DNA of 64,000 bases. Origin: Entomomonas sp. E2T0. Its GTDB lineage: Bacteria > Pseudomonadota > Gammaproteobacteria > Pseudomonadales > Pseudomonadaceae. The notes beneath the pieces are model-generated. The model saw nothing but the letters and a program-made list of their open reading frames with translations. It was not told where the DNA came from and made no database searches. Of this stretch, positions 43,733 through 54,443 are shown piece after piece (position 1 is the first letter of the stretch; every line of letters starts with the position of its first letter). The translations under genes and the position numbers were made by a program. Location: contig NZ_CP094972.1 in NCBI RefSeq assembly GCF_025985425.1, positions 2,899,540-2,963,539 of the forward strand, read 5' to 3'.

Positions 43733-45719
43733 AATTTTCTTCCTTTTGTCTAGATTGTTCTTGACTCCAAGCAGACCAAATTTGTTGTAACTGTTTAACA
43801 GATGACAATGCTAATAATGAATTAGTATCAACATCTTTTTTCCTAATAGCAGATTTAAGCTTCTCACTTGCCTCATCTAAAAGAGATGTATTAATACTAT
43901 CAGGTTCTTTCTCAAATACTTTCACTAATACCGCTAAATAATCAGCTAAATCTGTACGTAATACTTTTTGCCCCACTAAACTACTACGTAGATTAAGTAT
44001 CTCATCACCCATATCCATTACATGCAAGGCATCATTCCAGCGTTCCTCAGCTTTTGCTGCCATTATTTCTCGATGGCGTGCTAACAAAATTAAACGGTCC
44101 GCCATTCGTCCACCAAACCATGTTTCAGCGCCACCCACCGAACTTTGCGTCAGTTTCCTTAAATCCTTTAGCATAGCTCCTAACATATATCTGCCCTGCC
44201 AATAAGGTGTGTTAATTTTAACCAAATGAAATGCTAGCATCGCCGCTATAATGCCTAATGGCATGGCTAAACCCTGATTAATAAACATTTCGGTAGATTG
44301 AAAGCCATGATTAGTTGGCCTACATAACATTACAATATTAATAGAAAATATAGTACAAGTACCAGCTATCTCAGGTTTAACAAGACCAAGTGAGCTAAAA
44401 AATAGTGGTACACCTATAGCCAACCACAATAGTGGGAAACCACTCCAAGAAGGAATAATAAGTTGAGAAACGACAAAAGCTACGATCACTGCATAGCAAA
44501 TCCCACGCAAAAATCCCATACTTATCTGAGCCGCATTTTCTCTATTGGCAAAGAGACTGCAAGTAACAGCTACCATCATTAAAGCACCACTTGCTTCATT
44601 AATAGGCCAGCCCCATAACATCCAAAAAGCAGCTAATACAATAAAAGCTAGCCCTGTCCGCAAACCAAAGAATAACCCTAATGAATAATCTCTATGTATT
44701 GATAAATAAGTAGCTTTTGCTCTTCTGTGCAATTTACCACTGCGTACTGATGACAAATCTAATCCTGCCGCAATAGCATAACGAATAACCATTTCTAATC
44801 GAGCTAGAATATCTTTTTGTTCCATCTCTTTATTAATACGGCCTGCTTCATAGAGGCTTTTTGCTAAGTGAGTTAAAGATTTATGGGTAGGAATAGTTAA
44901 TTTCTCAATACACTCATCAAGCCAAGGTTGCAACTGCTCAGCGCTTTCTCTAGATAGAAACTTCCATTGTCTCGCCACACCCCTTGCTGCACGTAATAAT
45001 GCCAGAATATCATGACTCATATCCTGGATAGCTTTTGCCCGATTTTTGCCATCACCGCCCTCAAATAGTGCATGTTCACGCTGTGCGTCTACAGCTACAA
45101 TTTTTGCAAGGCTATTTAATAAGCTCTCATTAACATTTTGCCCTTTCAATGCGCTACAAGCAGATAATAGACCTGCCTTCCACGTATTAGAAGCCTCTGT
45201 TACTAAGCTATGATGAACACGAACAGGCCATAAAATAGCAAACACTACAGAAGTACATATAATCCCTAAACAAATCTCTGTACATCTTGCAATGGCATAA
45301 TCAAAAATAGAAAGTGGCTTAAAAATATCAGGTAAAACAATAATTGCCGTAGTATAACCTGCTAACACGAATGAATAAGACCAAATACTACGAATAACTG
45401 TAGAAGCTGCAGTACAAAGGGTTAAGACAATAGCCATAGCAGCAATAAAGAGCCATGGTGTTTGGCTAAACAATGCTGTAATTACTAATGCCACTATTGT
45501 TCCCATTATAGTGCCTACTAGCCTAGCCAAGCCTTTACTTACGACCATCCCAGAATGAGGCTGAGCTACAATCACAGCAGTTGCAGCTGCCCATTGCGGC
45601 TGATTTAAATCCCAACAAAAAGCAAGAAACAATGTTACCCCTGCTGCAATAGACACTTTTATAGCGAATTTTACAGCATCTAAACTTGGACAAATAAAGG
45701 GTTGTAATAAAGCATACAT
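43719..45719 (-). CDS. FUSC-family efflux pump (AaeB-like)
   Basis: A 666-aa inner-membrane pump with two hydrophobic blocks of several helices (about 15-170 and 355-510), each followed by a soluble helical domain, as in AaeB/FusC proteins that export aromatic carboxylic acids or fusaric acid. It is the first gene of the operon with DUF1656 and HlyD partners. Substrate unknown. No regulator is adjacent. Confidence 0.9.
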   Translation of the reverse strand: MYALLQPFICPSLDAVKFAIKVSIAAGVTLFLAFCWDLNQPQWAAATAVIVAQPHSGMVVSKGLARLVGTIMGTIVALVITALFSQTPWLFIAAMAIVLTLCTAASTVIRSIWSYSFVLAGYTTAIIVLPDIFKPLSIFDYAIARCTEICLGIICTSVVFAILWPVRVHHSLVTEASNTWKAGLLSACSALKGQNVNESLLNSLAKIVAVDAQREHALFEGGDGKNRAKAIQDMSHDILALLRAARGVARQWKFLSRESAEQLQPWLDECIEKLTIPTHKSLTHLAKSLYEAGRINKEMEQKDILARLEMVIRYAIAAGLDLSSVRSGKLHRRAKATYLSIHRDYSLGLFFGLRTGLAFIVLAAFWMLWGWPINEASGALMMVAVTCSLFANRENAAQISMGFLRGICYAVIVAFVVSQLIIPSWSGFPLLWLAIGVPLFFSSLGLVKPEIAGTCTIFSINIVMLCRPTNHGFQSTEMFINQGLAMPLGIIAAMLAFHLVKINTPYWQGRYMLGAMLKDLRKLTQSSVGGAETWFGGRMADRLILLARHREIMAAKAEERWNDALHVMDMGDEILNLRSSLVGQKVLRTDLADYLAVLVKVFEKEPDSINTSLLDEASEKLKSAIRKKDVDTNSLLALSSVKQLQQIWSAWSQEQSRQKEENYGVA

Positions 45720-45798
45720 AAATGCGCTAAACTCCCCTTATTAAACTTAATATCAATTAATTTATAACCTAATTTTTCACAAACACACAAAACACTGA

Positions 45799-45823
45799 CT
45801 AATTACTTAAATAAAGTAATTAG
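45799..45823. terminator. Hairpin in spacer between FUSC and slyX genes
   Basis: Perfect 10-bp arms (CTAATTACTT and AAGTAATTAG), loop AAATA, followed on the plus strand by a pyrimidine-rich CTTCTTTTCT. A second small dyad (TTCTGT/ACAGAA, 45920-45937) lies nearer slyX. The first may terminate transcripts from slyX or act upstream of FUSC; the orientation is unclear. Confidence 0.4.
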
Positions 45824-45975
45824 CTTCTTTTCTATAATAAAGTTACTAGAGATAAGAAAAAGAGAAATATATGAGAAATTTATTATTTCTCTTCAAACTT
45901 ACTTTTCAGATTTTTAGGATTCTGTCCTCTAACAGAAAGTTAAAAAGGTAATAAGTTCCCTTCATAACACAAATT

Positions 45976-46185
45976 TTAATAATGAGGTGGTGGTATATTG
46001 TCCTCAATCTCACGCCACTGCTCTAATAACTCATTGTGACCTTTAATCAGTAACTGTACTTTTCTTTCTAAAAGGTCTATTAACTGTTGTTGTTTTACAA
46101 TAGTAATATTCAATGCTTGAATAGTATCATCTTGGAAAGCCTGACGACTTTCCAAGTCATTAACACGCGCCTCTAAATCACTCAT
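45976..46185 (-). CDS. slyX: SlyX family protein
   Basis: A 69-aa coiled-coil protein (L-E-A-R-V-N-D-L-E-S-R-Q-A-F-Q-D-D-T-I) ending P-P-P-H-Y, the SlyX signature. Its function is not established. It lies 6 bases downstream of the HIT gene and is probably co-transcribed with it. Confidence 0.93.
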   Translation of the reverse strand: MSDLEARVNDLESRQAFQDDTIQALNITIVKQQQLIDLLERKVQLLIKGHNELLEQWREIEDNIPPPHY

Positions 46186-46191
46186 TATTAA

Positions 46192-46611
46192 TCACTTAAA
46201 TGAAAAGGTAACAGGCATTATTTCTTGCAACTGCTTTTTAATAGCGTCTATTTCACTCTCATCATAAGGTTTTGCAGGTAATTTATCCCAAACAGGTTGA
46301 GGCCAAGTTACATCATCTTTATAACGTGCTATTACATGGATATGTAATTGGCTAACAATATTACCTAATGCACCAATATTGATCTTATCAGCTTTAAAAA
46401 CATCCTTAACTAATTCACTGAAAGCTGTCACTTCAGCCCATAACTGATGTTGTTCATCAGGTAACAGGTCAAATATTTCCATCGTATCATTACGTCTTGG
46501 TACTAAAATAAACCATGGATATTTTTTATCATCCTTTAGTAGTAATTGGCAAAGTGGGAAATTGCCAATTGCAATACAATCTTTATTTAAATACTCATCT
46601 AATATAAACAT
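46192..46611 (-). CDS. HIT domain nucleotide hydrolase/transferase
   Basis: A 139-aa histidine-triad protein. The triad is I-S-Q-L-H-I-H-V-I-A-R (H-x-H-x-x variant, around residues 91-97), and F-I-L-V-P-R-R-N lies near residue 37. HIT proteins hydrolyse dinucleoside polyphosphates or nucleotide conjugates. The last His of the usual H-x-H-x-H is replaced by Ala-Arg here, a form common in the small proteobacterial HIT group next to slyX. Confidence 0.88.
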   Translation of the reverse strand: MFILDEYLNKDCIAIGNFPLCQLLLKDDKKYPWFILVPRRNDTMEIFDLLPDEQHQLWAEVTAFSELVKDVFKADKINIGALGNIVSQLHIHVIARYKDDVTWPQPVWDKLPAKPYDESEIDAIKKQLQEIMPVTFSFK

Positions 46612-47012
46612 ATCAATTCCTATTATTAAAAACAGTATGTAACTTAGTTTACGCTATATTAACAATTTAACTTAAAATATTAAAAAAAACTCTAACATAA
46701 ATCATTTAGAGATTATCTTTTCATAACAATAATTTAAAATCACAATCACTATAAACAATTAAATTATCATTTTTTATAACAAAAAAGCACAAAAGGCATA
46801 CTAATTGCATTAAATCATAAAAATTTTAATTACTTATTTTACATCAATGTCTTTAATGCTATAGTTTTTAACAAATGAGGTAATATGATTATATTTTTAA
46901 ATTTAATAAAAAGATCTTACTTATTTTATTACATAGTTTTTTGCTACAACAATACATCTAATAACCGATATTACAAAAACTTAGCTCATGCTTGAAATAG
47001 GGAAACTAGCAA
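46612..47012. promoter_or_regulatory. Upstream region of the OprD-family porin
   Basis: 401 AT-rich bases between the divergent HIT and porin genes without a credible open frame. A GGGAAA ribosome site precedes the porin ATG at 47013. No clear operator symmetry was noticed. Confidence 0.4.
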
Positions 47013-48416
47013 ATGAATAAAGCCAAACATAACTTGCTGGCAGTAACCATCGCAACACTTATACCAACTTTAGCCATCGCTGAAGAGCAGCAGGACACCT
47101 CAACTCACTCTATACTTAATAAAAACGCTCAAGCTGAATCTGCTGGTTTTGTAGAAGACAGTAACTTAAATGTGCTTATTCGTAACGTTTATTTTAAGCG
47201 TGATTTTCGTAACTCTAGTAATTCAAATATGACTCAAGATGGCAAAGAACGTCAAAGCTATCGTGAGGAATGGGCACAAGGCTTCATGGCTACCTATGAG
47301 TCTGGTTTCACCCAAGGAACCATAGGCTTTGGTGTTGATGCATTTGGTATGTATGGTTTTAAACTAGACACAGGTAGAGGACGTAATGGTGCAGGATTAC
47401 TTCCGATTGATAGCCATGGACGAGCTGAAGATAACTATAGCAAAGGCAGCGGTGCTGTAAAAATGCGTATCTCCAACACTGTTTTAAAATATGGCGAACA
47501 GATGGTAGACACGCCTGTTTTCTCTGTGGATGATGCCCGTTTATTCCCAGAAACAGCAGAAGGCTTTTTACTAACCAGTAACGAAATTAAAAATCTTACT
47601 ATTAATGCTGGACACTTTACCTCATTACGTGCAATGAATCAAAGCTACCGGGATTCAAGGTCTAATGATTGGGGACTATACAATGATAGAGGCACTGGCT
47701 TAAAACGTGCTGACTTTATTGGGGGTACTTATCAATTTACTGATAATCTATCTGCTTCACTTTATTATTCAGATGTACAAGACTTCTGGAAGAAAAAATA
47801 TGTAGGTGTTGATTACGCTATTCCAATTGATGATAAACAAGCAGTAGACCTATCTTTTAATTACTACAATACCAAAAGTCAAGGCCCTGTAAAACACCTA
47901 AGTCGTCAAGTATATAACGGTGATAAAATCAACTCTAATGTATGGAGTTTACAAGCTTCCTATACCTATGATGCCCACAAGTTTACTTTAGCTCATCAAC
48001 GTGTAACAGGAGATGGGCCAGGTAATCCTTATGGTGTTGACGGTGGTGGAGCTATTTATTTAGCTAACTCTGTACAGTACTCAGACTTTAATAATGAAAA
48101 TGAACGTTCATGGCAAGCTCGTTATGATCTTGATATGAGCAAATATGGAGTACCTGGCCTAAGTTTTATGACTAGATATCTTCGTGGTACTAATATTTCT
48201 GAATACCTACGTGATAGCAATAAATCAGGCGGTAAGGTAACAGAAACTGAGCATGATATTGAAGCGAAATATGTAGTACAAACAGGCCCAGCTAAAGACC
48301 TCAGTGTACGTGTTCGCTATGCTATTTACCGTTCTTCAGGCTTCTCAGATGATATCAATGAACTTCGTGTCATTACTGAATATCCTTGGGATCTTATGGG
48401 AATGTTTAAAAAATAA
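47013..48416 (+). CDS. OprD-family outer-membrane porin
   Basis: A 467-aa porin with signal peptide (M-N-K-A-K-H-N-L-L-A-V-T-I-A-T-L ... A-I-A), then the family start G-F-V-E-D-S-N-L-N-V-L-I-R-N-V-Y-F and alternating beta strands of an 18-stranded barrel, ending in Y-R-S-S-G-F-S-D-D-I-N-E-L-R-V-I-T-E-Y. OprD/Occ channels admit basic amino acids or small carboxylates in Pseudomonas. This is a strong lineage marker. Substrate not predictable. A strong terminator follows. Confidence 0.93.
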   Translation: MNKAKHNLLAVTIATLIPTLAIAEEQQDTSTHSILNKNAQAESAGFVEDSNLNVLIRNVYFKRDFRNSSNSNMTQDGKERQSYREEWAQGFMATYESGFTQGTIGFGVDAFGMYGFKLDTGRGRNGAGLLPIDSHGRAEDNYSKGSGAVKMRISNTVLKYGEQMVDTPVFSVDDARLFPETAEGFLLTSNEIKNLTINAGHFTSLRAMNQSYRDSRSNDWGLYNDRGTGLKRADFIGGTYQFTDNLSASLYYSDVQDFWKKKYVGVDYAIPIDDKQAVDLSFNYYNTKSQGPVKHLSRQVYNGDKINSNVWSLQASYTYDAHKFTLAHQRVTGDGPGNPYGVDGGGAIYLANSVQYSDFNNENERSWQARYDLDMSKYGVPGLSFMTRYLRGTNISEYLRDSNKSGGKVTETEHDIEAKYVVQTGPAKDLSVRVRYAIYRSSGFSDDINELRVITEYPWDLMGMFKK

Positions 48417-48430
48417 ACCTATTTTCAATA

Positions 48431-48456
48431 AAAAGCCCAGTAAGTACTGGGCTTTT
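48431..48456. terminator. Bidirectional terminator after porin gene
   Basis: 12-bp arms (AAAAGCCCAGTA and TACTGGGCTTTT) followed by more T, between the convergent porin and ABC-F genes. Confidence 0.92.
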
Positions 48457-48467
48457 TTATATAGTTA

Positions 48468-50372
48468 TTATCCTTCTAACTCAGACCAACGTTCTAATAA
48501 CCCATCTAACTCAAGCTGCATATTAGTTAACTTTTCTAATACAACACTGGTTACGTCCGTTGATTGCTGATAAAAATCAGGATTATTGACTTGTTCTTGC
48601 AATATCTCTAACTCAGACTCTAATGCTTCAATCTTGGCAGGTAATGCATCTAGTTCGCGCTGATCTTTATAACTTAATTTTCGCTTTGTAGATTGCTCTT
48701 GTGTCACTACTGACTTAGCTGATTGCACAGTAGTTTCAATCATTACTGCTGTTTGTTTTTCATCTTGCACACCTAGCAACTTAGGTGAACCACCCTGTCT
48801 TAACCAATCATCATAACCACCAATATATTCAATGACTTTACCATTGCCTTCAAACACGAGAGTACTGGTTGCTACATTATCTAAAAAGACACGATCATGG
48901 CTGACAATAAGAACCGTTCCTTGAAAACTATCTAATACTTCTTCTAGTAACTCTAAAGTTTCTATATCTAAGTCATTAGTAGGCTCATCCAGTACCAATA
49001 AGTTAGCTGGTTTACTAAAGAGTTTAGCCAATAATAATCGTGCTCGCTCACCGCCTGACAATGCCTTTACAGGAGTTCTTGCGCGTTGTGGACTAAACAA
49101 GAAATCACCTAAATAGCTCAGCACATGTCTTTCTTGACCTGCAATACTGATAAAATCACGCCCTTCAGCGACATTGTCTAATACTGTTTTTTCTTCATCC
49201 AATTGATTACGTAGTTGATCAAAATAGGCAATTTCTAGCTTTGTTCCATGCTTTACCTGTCCATTATTAGGCGCTAACTCACCTAATAATAATTTTAATA
49301 AGGTTGTTTTACCCGTACCATTTGCACCTAATAAGCCAATACGATCACCTCGTTGAATAATCAACGAAAAATCCTTTACTTGTGGCTTATCTTCATAACC
49401 AAAACTAATATTATCTGCAATAATAACTTGCTTGCCTGATTTCTCAGAGCTATCTAATTGGAAACTTGCCTTACCTTGCACATTTCTACGCTCAGCACGC
49501 TCCTGCCTCAAAGCTTTTAAAGCACGTACGCGTCCTTCATTACGGGTACGCCTAGCTTTAATTCCTTGTCTAATCCACACTTCTTCTTGAGCTAATTTTT
49601 TATCAAACAAAGCATTGGCTGTTTCTTCGGCAGCTAACTGTTGCTCCTTATGCACTAAAAAGCTTGCATAGTCACCTTTCCAATCAATCAAATAACCACG
49701 ATCTAACTCTAAAATACGTGTAGCTAAATGCTGTAAAAAACTACGATCATGGGTTATAAACAAAATAGCGCCTTTAAAATCCATCAAAGCATTTTCCAAC
49801 CAATTAATCGCCCCTATATCTAAATGGTTAGTTGGTTCATCTAATAATAATAAATCTGGCTCAGCCACTAACGCTTGGGCTAGTAAAACTCTACGCCGCC
49901 AACCACCAGATAATTCTGCTAATTTTTTATCGGCTGGCAATTGTAATCTTGTTAAAGTAGTTTCTACTAATTGCTGTAATCGCCAGCCATCCTTCGCTTC
50001 TAATTGTTGTTGAACTTGCATTAACTGCTGTAAATCGTCATCATTATTAATATGTTGGCTTAAATGATGATAACGAGCTAATAACTCTCCTACCCCTGTT
50101 AAACCTTCTGCTACCACATCAAATACAATGCGATTATCAGCTTTAGGCAACTCCTGAGGTAACTCCCCAATCTTTAAACCAGGAGCTCGCCATATTTCAC
50201 CATCATCAGGTTGATTAATCCCTTTTACTAAACTCAATAAACTAGACTTACCCGTACCATTACGACCAATAATACAAACACGCTCGCCCTTTTCTATTTG
50301 CCATGACACCTTATCTAATAAAGGTGTCATACCGTAAGCCAATGATACATCAGTAAATTTCAGCAATGCCAT
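48468..50372 (-). CDS. uup: ABC-F ATPase, Uup-like
   Basis: A 634-aa cytosolic ABC-F protein with two ATPase cassettes: Walker A G-R-N-G-T-G-K-S (about 35-42) and G-A-N-G-T-G-K-T (about 353-360), signatures L-S-G-G-W and L-S-G-G-E, Walker B L-L-L-D-E-P-T-N and L-V-L-D-E-P-T-N, and a C-terminal coiled coil (about 570-630). ABC-F proteins act on the ribosome; Uup affects transposon excision and ribosome assembly. The ATG at 50372 follows a GGAG site; a TTG at 50384 is less likely. Confidence 0.92.
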   Translation of the reverse strand: MALLKFTDVSLAYGMTPLLDKVSWQIEKGERVCIIGRNGTGKSSLLSLVKGINQPDDGEIWRAPGLKIGELPQELPKADNRIVFDVVAEGLTGVGELLARYHHLSQHINNDDDLQQLMQVQQQLEAKDGWRLQQLVETTLTRLQLPADKKLAELSGGWRRRVLLAQALVAEPDLLLLDEPTNHLDIGAINWLENALMDFKGAILFITHDRSFLQHLATRILELDRGYLIDWKGDYASFLVHKEQQLAAEETANALFDKKLAQEEVWIRQGIKARRTRNEGRVRALKALRQERAERRNVQGKASFQLDSSEKSGKQVIIADNISFGYEDKPQVKDFSLIIQRGDRIGLLGANGTGKTTLLKLLLGELAPNNGQVKHGTKLEIAYFDQLRNQLDEEKTVLDNVAEGRDFISIAGQERHVLSYLGDFLFSPQRARTPVKALSGGERARLLLAKLFSKPANLLVLDEPTNDLDIETLELLEEVLDSFQGTVLIVSHDRVFLDNVATSTLVFEGNGKVIEYIGGYDDWLRQGGSPKLLGVQDEKQTAVMIETTVQSAKSVVTQEQSTKRKLSYKDQRELDALPAKIEALESELEILQEQVNNPDFYQQSTDVTSVVLEKLTNMQLELDGLLERWSELEG

Positions 50373-50525
50373 AGTTATCTCCAAACATCAAGCTAGATAG
50401 TTTAACAGGCATTACTTATAACCAAAACTAGCAATCAATAATTTGTATTATTTAAGTATTCGCAAATTCTTAATTAGCAAGGTAAGCTATAGTATTTTCA
50501 TGAAATATAAAGGTCTAACACTATT

Positions 50526-52457
50526 ATGGCTAACGCATTGATTCGCTATGTGTCTACAGTAAGCTGCTTATTATTAGCCAGCTTTACTTTGCAAGCAGCC
50601 ACTTTAGAAGAGCAACGTAACTATTTTGATCAAGCAAAAGTTGCATTAGATAAAAATAATCCGCTTGTTTACTATAGCCATAAAAAAGCATTACAAGGTT
50701 ACCCATTAGAACCCTATCTTGCCTACTTAGAACTCAACAAACGTATAAAACTCGCCTCTGATAAGGAAGTTATACTGTTTGTAAAAAAGCACCAAGATTT
50801 ACCACAAACACGCTGGTTAGAAATGCGTTGGTTACGCCTAGTGGCGGAAAGAGGTGATTGGAATACTTTCTTAAAGTATTACCAACCTGATACCTTTTCT
50901 GAGCTTGATTGTTTTTACGGACAATACCTCTATCAAAATAAACAAACAACTAAAGCAAATGAATTAGCTGAAAAACTCTGGTTAAAACCTCATTCCCAAC
51001 CCAATGCTTGTGATGTAGTATTCAATTATTGGAAAAAACAAGGCAAAATGACTGCTGATATACGTTGGCAGCGTCTAAAAATGGCTCTTGAAGCAAAGGA
51101 GTATAGACTAGCTAATCATATTGTAGGATTATTACCTGCTTCATTAACTGAGCAAGGTAAAGAGTTTACCTATGTCGCAAAAAACCCTACATTAATCGCT
51201 AAAACCCAAAACTTTCAGGGTAAAGATAAAATTACTGGTGATATTGTTGGTTTAGGGTTAAGACGTTTAGCACGCCAAGATCCAGAACAAGCATTATCAT
51301 TACTACAATACTATGGAACTCGTTTACAATTTTCTGATGACCAAAAAGTCGCTTTAGCTAACGATATAGGCTTAACTTTTGCACGTCGTTATGACGATCG
51401 AGCATTACCAATTTTAGCAAAATATGATGCCAACCTAGATCATGATGATGTAAGCGAATGGCATGTAAGATTATTACTACGATTAGGCCGTTGGCAACAA
51501 GCGCAAGACTTAATTAATCGCTTACCTGAGCAATTAGCCCAAACTAATCGTTGGAAGTATTGGAAAATTAGGGTAGCACAATATATAGACCCTAAAGCCC
51601 CCCAAATTATAGAACAGTATAACAAGCTAGCCCAAGAAAGAGATTTTTACGGCTTTTTAGCTGCGCAACGAGTTAATGCTGACTATCAATTTAACCATCA
51701 GCCTATTATTGTTAATAATAGTATGGTGCTAAGAATAAAGAATATGCCTGCCATACAAAGAGCTATAGAGTACTTGTATAAGGGAATGGATAACGAAGCT
51801 TGGATTGAATGGCATAACCTCACACGCAATCTTTCTAAACAAGAGATGCTTGCCCTTTCACAGTTAGCCTATGATATGAATCTTTATTTCTACGCGATAC
51901 GTACCTTGGCTATTACTAGTTATTGGGATGATTTAACTATCCGTTTCCCTATTGCTTATAAAGATATTCTGGTTAAAGAGGCTGATAATAGGAGCATTAG
52001 TCCTAACTGGGCTTTTGCTATTATGCGTCAAGAAAGTGCATTTAATGATCGGATTAAGTCACATGCTGGTGCTATGGGATTAATGCAACTTATGCCTGCT
52101 ACAGCAAAAGAGACTGCCAAGAAATTTGATATCCCATTAGCAAAACCTCAAGAGGCATTAAACCCTAATACTAATATACAATTAGGTACCGCTTTCTTAG
52201 GTCAAATGTATGGACGCTTTCAGAACAATCGCATCTTAGCTTCCGCCGCCTATAATGCTGGCCCAGGCAGAGTGAGACAATGGCTACAAAATTCTAACAA
52301 CGTAGATTTTGATGTATGGATAGAAACCATACCGTTTAATGAAACCCGTCAATATGTGCAAAATGTATTGTTCTATTCAGTTATCTATGGTCATAAATTA
52401 AATATTCCACAAGTATTAATTGAAGACCATGAAATGAATTTTGCCTCAAATAAATAA
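50526..52457 (+). CDS. slt: Soluble lytic murein transglycosylase
   Basis: A 643-aa periplasmic enzyme cleaving peptidoglycan to 1,6-anhydro-muropeptides. Signal peptide (about 1-24, ending L-Q-A-A), long alpha-helical U-shaped superhelix domain (about 30-480) and a C-terminal lysozyme-like domain with catalytic Glu503 (I-M-R-Q-E-S-A-F-N), G-A-M-G-L-M-Q-L-M-P-A-T-A and A-A-Y-N-A-G-P-G-R-V. Size matches Slt70. It is divergent from the uup-like gene and closed by a terminator. Confidence 0.94.
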   Translation: MANALIRYVSTVSCLLLASFTLQAATLEEQRNYFDQAKVALDKNNPLVYYSHKKALQGYPLEPYLAYLELNKRIKLASDKEVILFVKKHQDLPQTRWLEMRWLRLVAERGDWNTFLKYYQPDTFSELDCFYGQYLYQNKQTTKANELAEKLWLKPHSQPNACDVVFNYWKKQGKMTADIRWQRLKMALEAKEYRLANHIVGLLPASLTEQGKEFTYVAKNPTLIAKTQNFQGKDKITGDIVGLGLRRLARQDPEQALSLLQYYGTRLQFSDDQKVALANDIGLTFARRYDDRALPILAKYDANLDHDDVSEWHVRLLLRLGRWQQAQDLINRLPEQLAQTNRWKYWKIRVAQYIDPKAPQIIEQYNKLAQERDFYGFLAAQRVNADYQFNHQPIIVNNSMVLRIKNMPAIQRAIEYLYKGMDNEAWIEWHNLTRNLSKQEMLALSQLAYDMNLYFYAIRTLAITSYWDDLTIRFPIAYKDILVKEADNRSISPNWAFAIMRQESAFNDRIKSHAGAMGLMQLMPATAKETAKKFDIPLAKPQEALNPNTNIQLGTAFLGQMYGRFQNNRILASAAYNAGPGRVRQWLQNSNNVDFDVWIETIPFNETRQYVQNVLFYSVIYGHKLNIPQVLIEDHEMNFASNK

Positions 52458-52480
52458 AGCAGCCTAAGCTGCTTTATTTA
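52451..52480. terminator. Bidirectional terminator after slt
   Basis: 13-bp arms (TAAATAAAGCAGC and GCTGCTTTATTTA) around CTAA; it overlaps the slt stop and lies before the convergent small secreted-protein gene end. Confidence 0.9.
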
Positions 52481-52496
52481 TTTCATTCTATATAGA

Positions 52497-52811
52497 CTAT
52501 TGCTTATTTGCACCACAATCATTTACTACTTGAAGCATTTTAGTCTCAACATTTTTAAACTTAGTAATATCTTCTTGAGTAATGCTTTGTGGTGGTGTTA
52601 ATAATAAATCCCACTCTTCTTTTGCTAACTTGTCATCAAAGTTTTTAATGGAACAGTCGCAAGATTTTTCAGTATTACCACTTTGTAAACAACCCGTTTT
52701 TAATTCTTGTAAAACAGCTTCTTTTGTTAATGTTGGCGTACTTGGCGTCTTTTCTGCCCACGCTGTTGCACAAGTAAGCATTGTTGCCACAACTAATAAC
52801 TTTAATTTCAT
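52497..52811 (-). CDS. Small secreted hypothetical protein
   Basis: A 104-aa protein with a signal peptide (M-K-L-K-L-L-V-V-A-T-M-L-T-C-A-T-A-W-A, cleavage before E-K-T-P) and a helical mature domain with four cysteines (C-L-Q-S-G-N-T-E-K-S-C-D-C-S and a C-terminal D-C-G-A), suggesting disulfides. No family recognised. The gene stands alone with a good purine-rich site; conservation of its neighbourhood suggests a real periplasmic protein. Confidence 0.7.
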   Translation of the reverse strand: MKLKLLVVATMLTCATAWAEKTPSTPTLTKEAVLQELKTGCLQSGNTEKSCDCSIKNFDDKLAKEEWDLLLTPPQSITQEDITKFKNVETKMLQVVNDCGANKQ

Positions 52812-53035
52812 AGTTTTTGCCTTTATATATGCTGATAAAAAAGCATACTATAAATAATCCCAGCTAATTAAGCTAATTGTTTACAACTAATTAATGATAC
52901 ATATTAAAAGATACTACCAAGAAATATATTATAATCAAACTAATAGTTTACTTTAAAAAAGCATTAGCATAGTGCAGATAATGCTAATCTACGTTAAAAT
53001 ACAGAAGTTATTACTTAATAAATGGAATAAATACT

Positions 53036-54433
53036 TTGCTAAAAGCATTAAAAAGTTTTTTTACTAAAAAACAAGCTACTCCCCCTCAACAAGTGGCTAA
53101 TAAAGCTCCATCTGAAAACGCTTCACAACACAATAATAAACAGAAAAAAACACCTCATAAAAAGCTTCGTGTTAAAAAACAACAATCAACAAACAAAAAG
53201 CAAACAAGTACCCTATTAATGGAATGGCAGGTAGAAGACTTTGTTGTAGAACCACAAGCGGGCAAGACTCGTTTTCATGACTTATTCCTATCAAACTCTC
53301 TAATGCATGCCATATACGATCTTGGTTTCACTTATTGCACACCTATTCAAGCAGGTGTACTAGGCCATACCTTAAAAGGGCTAGATTGTATAGGACAAGC
53401 ACAAACTGGTACAGGTAAAACGGCTGCTTTTCTTATTTCTATTATTGCTCAACTAGAAGAAACCTCTCCACCTACTGAACGCTATATGGGGGAACCCAGA
53501 GCTCTAATCATCGCCCCTACTAGAGAACTCGTTATACAAATAGCTAAAGAGGCACAGACATTAACAAAATACACATCCCTTAATGTGATGAGTTTTGTTG
53601 GTGGCATGGACTTTAACAAGCAATTAAGGCAAATAGAGAGCAATTATTGTGATATTTTGGTAGCAACACCTGGTCGTTTATTGGATTTTCAGCAGCGTAA
53701 TGAAATTCATTTAGACATGTTAGAAATACTTGTTCTTGATGAAGCTGATCGAATGTTAGATATGGGTTTTATTCCTCAAGTAAGACAAATTATTCGCCAT
53801 ACGCCTCACAAACGAGATAGACAAACCCTATTTTTCTCAGCCACTTTCACTGATGATGTAATGGATTTGGCTAAACAATGGACCACTGATCCTGCTATTG
53901 TTGAGATAACGCCAGAAACTGTTGCCAGTGATACTATTGAGCAACACATATATGCCGTATCTGAAACTGATAAACTTACTTTACTCTATAACCTAATACA
54001 ACAAAACAATTGGCAACGTGTTATTGTTTTTGCTAATCGTCGTGACCAAGTACGAGATATTGAAAAACAACTGAAATACCAAGGCATTAGCACTGCCCTA
54101 TTGTCAGGAGAGGTTGCACAGAACAAACGTGTACAAACATTAGAAAAATTTAGAGCAGGCAAAATCGCGGTATTGATTGCTACCGATGTAGCTGGCCGAG
54201 GTATCCACATTGATGGTATCAGCCATGTCATTAACTATAATCTACCAGAAACTCCTGATGATTATGTACATCGTATAGGCCGTACTGGCCGAGCAGGAAC
54301 TAAAGGTATCTCTATTAGTCTAATAGGAGAGGATGATATTTTTATATTACCTAATATTGAGACTTTATTAGGTCAAAAATTAGAAGGAAAAATTCCACCT
54401 GCTAATTTATTAACACCGTTACCGAAAAAATAA
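53036..54433 (+). CDS. rhlB: DEAD-box RNA helicase, RhlB-like
   Basis: A 465-aa ATP-dependent RNA helicase. After a basic, Lys/Gln-rich N-terminal tail (about 1-70) come the Q motif (Y-C-T-P-I-Q, about 99-104), motif I A-Q-T-G-T-G-K-T (about 121-128), [16 protein letters not shown] and [13 protein letters not shown] at 53036 is the best start: the product begins M-L-K-A-L-K as in Pseudomonas RhlB, with a GGA site upstream. RhlB works with RNase E or alone in RNA decay. Confidence 0.9.
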   Translation: MLKALKSFFTKKQATPPQQVANKAPSENASQHNNKQKKTPHKKLRVKKQQSTNKKQTSTLLMEWQVEDFVVEPQAGKTRFHDLFLSNSLMHAIYDLGFTYCTPIQAGVLGHTLKGLDCIGQAQTGTGKTAAFLISIIAQLEETSPPTERYMGEPRALIIAPTRELVIQIAKEAQTLTKYTSLNVMSFVGGMDFNKQLRQIESNYCDILVATPGRLLDFQQRNEIHLDMLEILVLDEADRMLDMGFIPQVRQIIRHTPHKRDRQTLFFSATFTDDVMDLAKQWTTDPAIVEITPETVASDTIEQHIYAVSETDKLTLLYNLIQQNNWQRVIVFANRRDQVRDIEKQLKYQGISTALLSGEVAQNKRVQTLEKFRAGKIAVLIATDVAGRGIHIDGISHVINYNLPETPDDYVHRIGRTGRAGTKGISISLIGEDDIFILPNIETLLGQKLEGKIPPANLLTPLPKK

Positions 54434-54443
54434 GGATAAAACA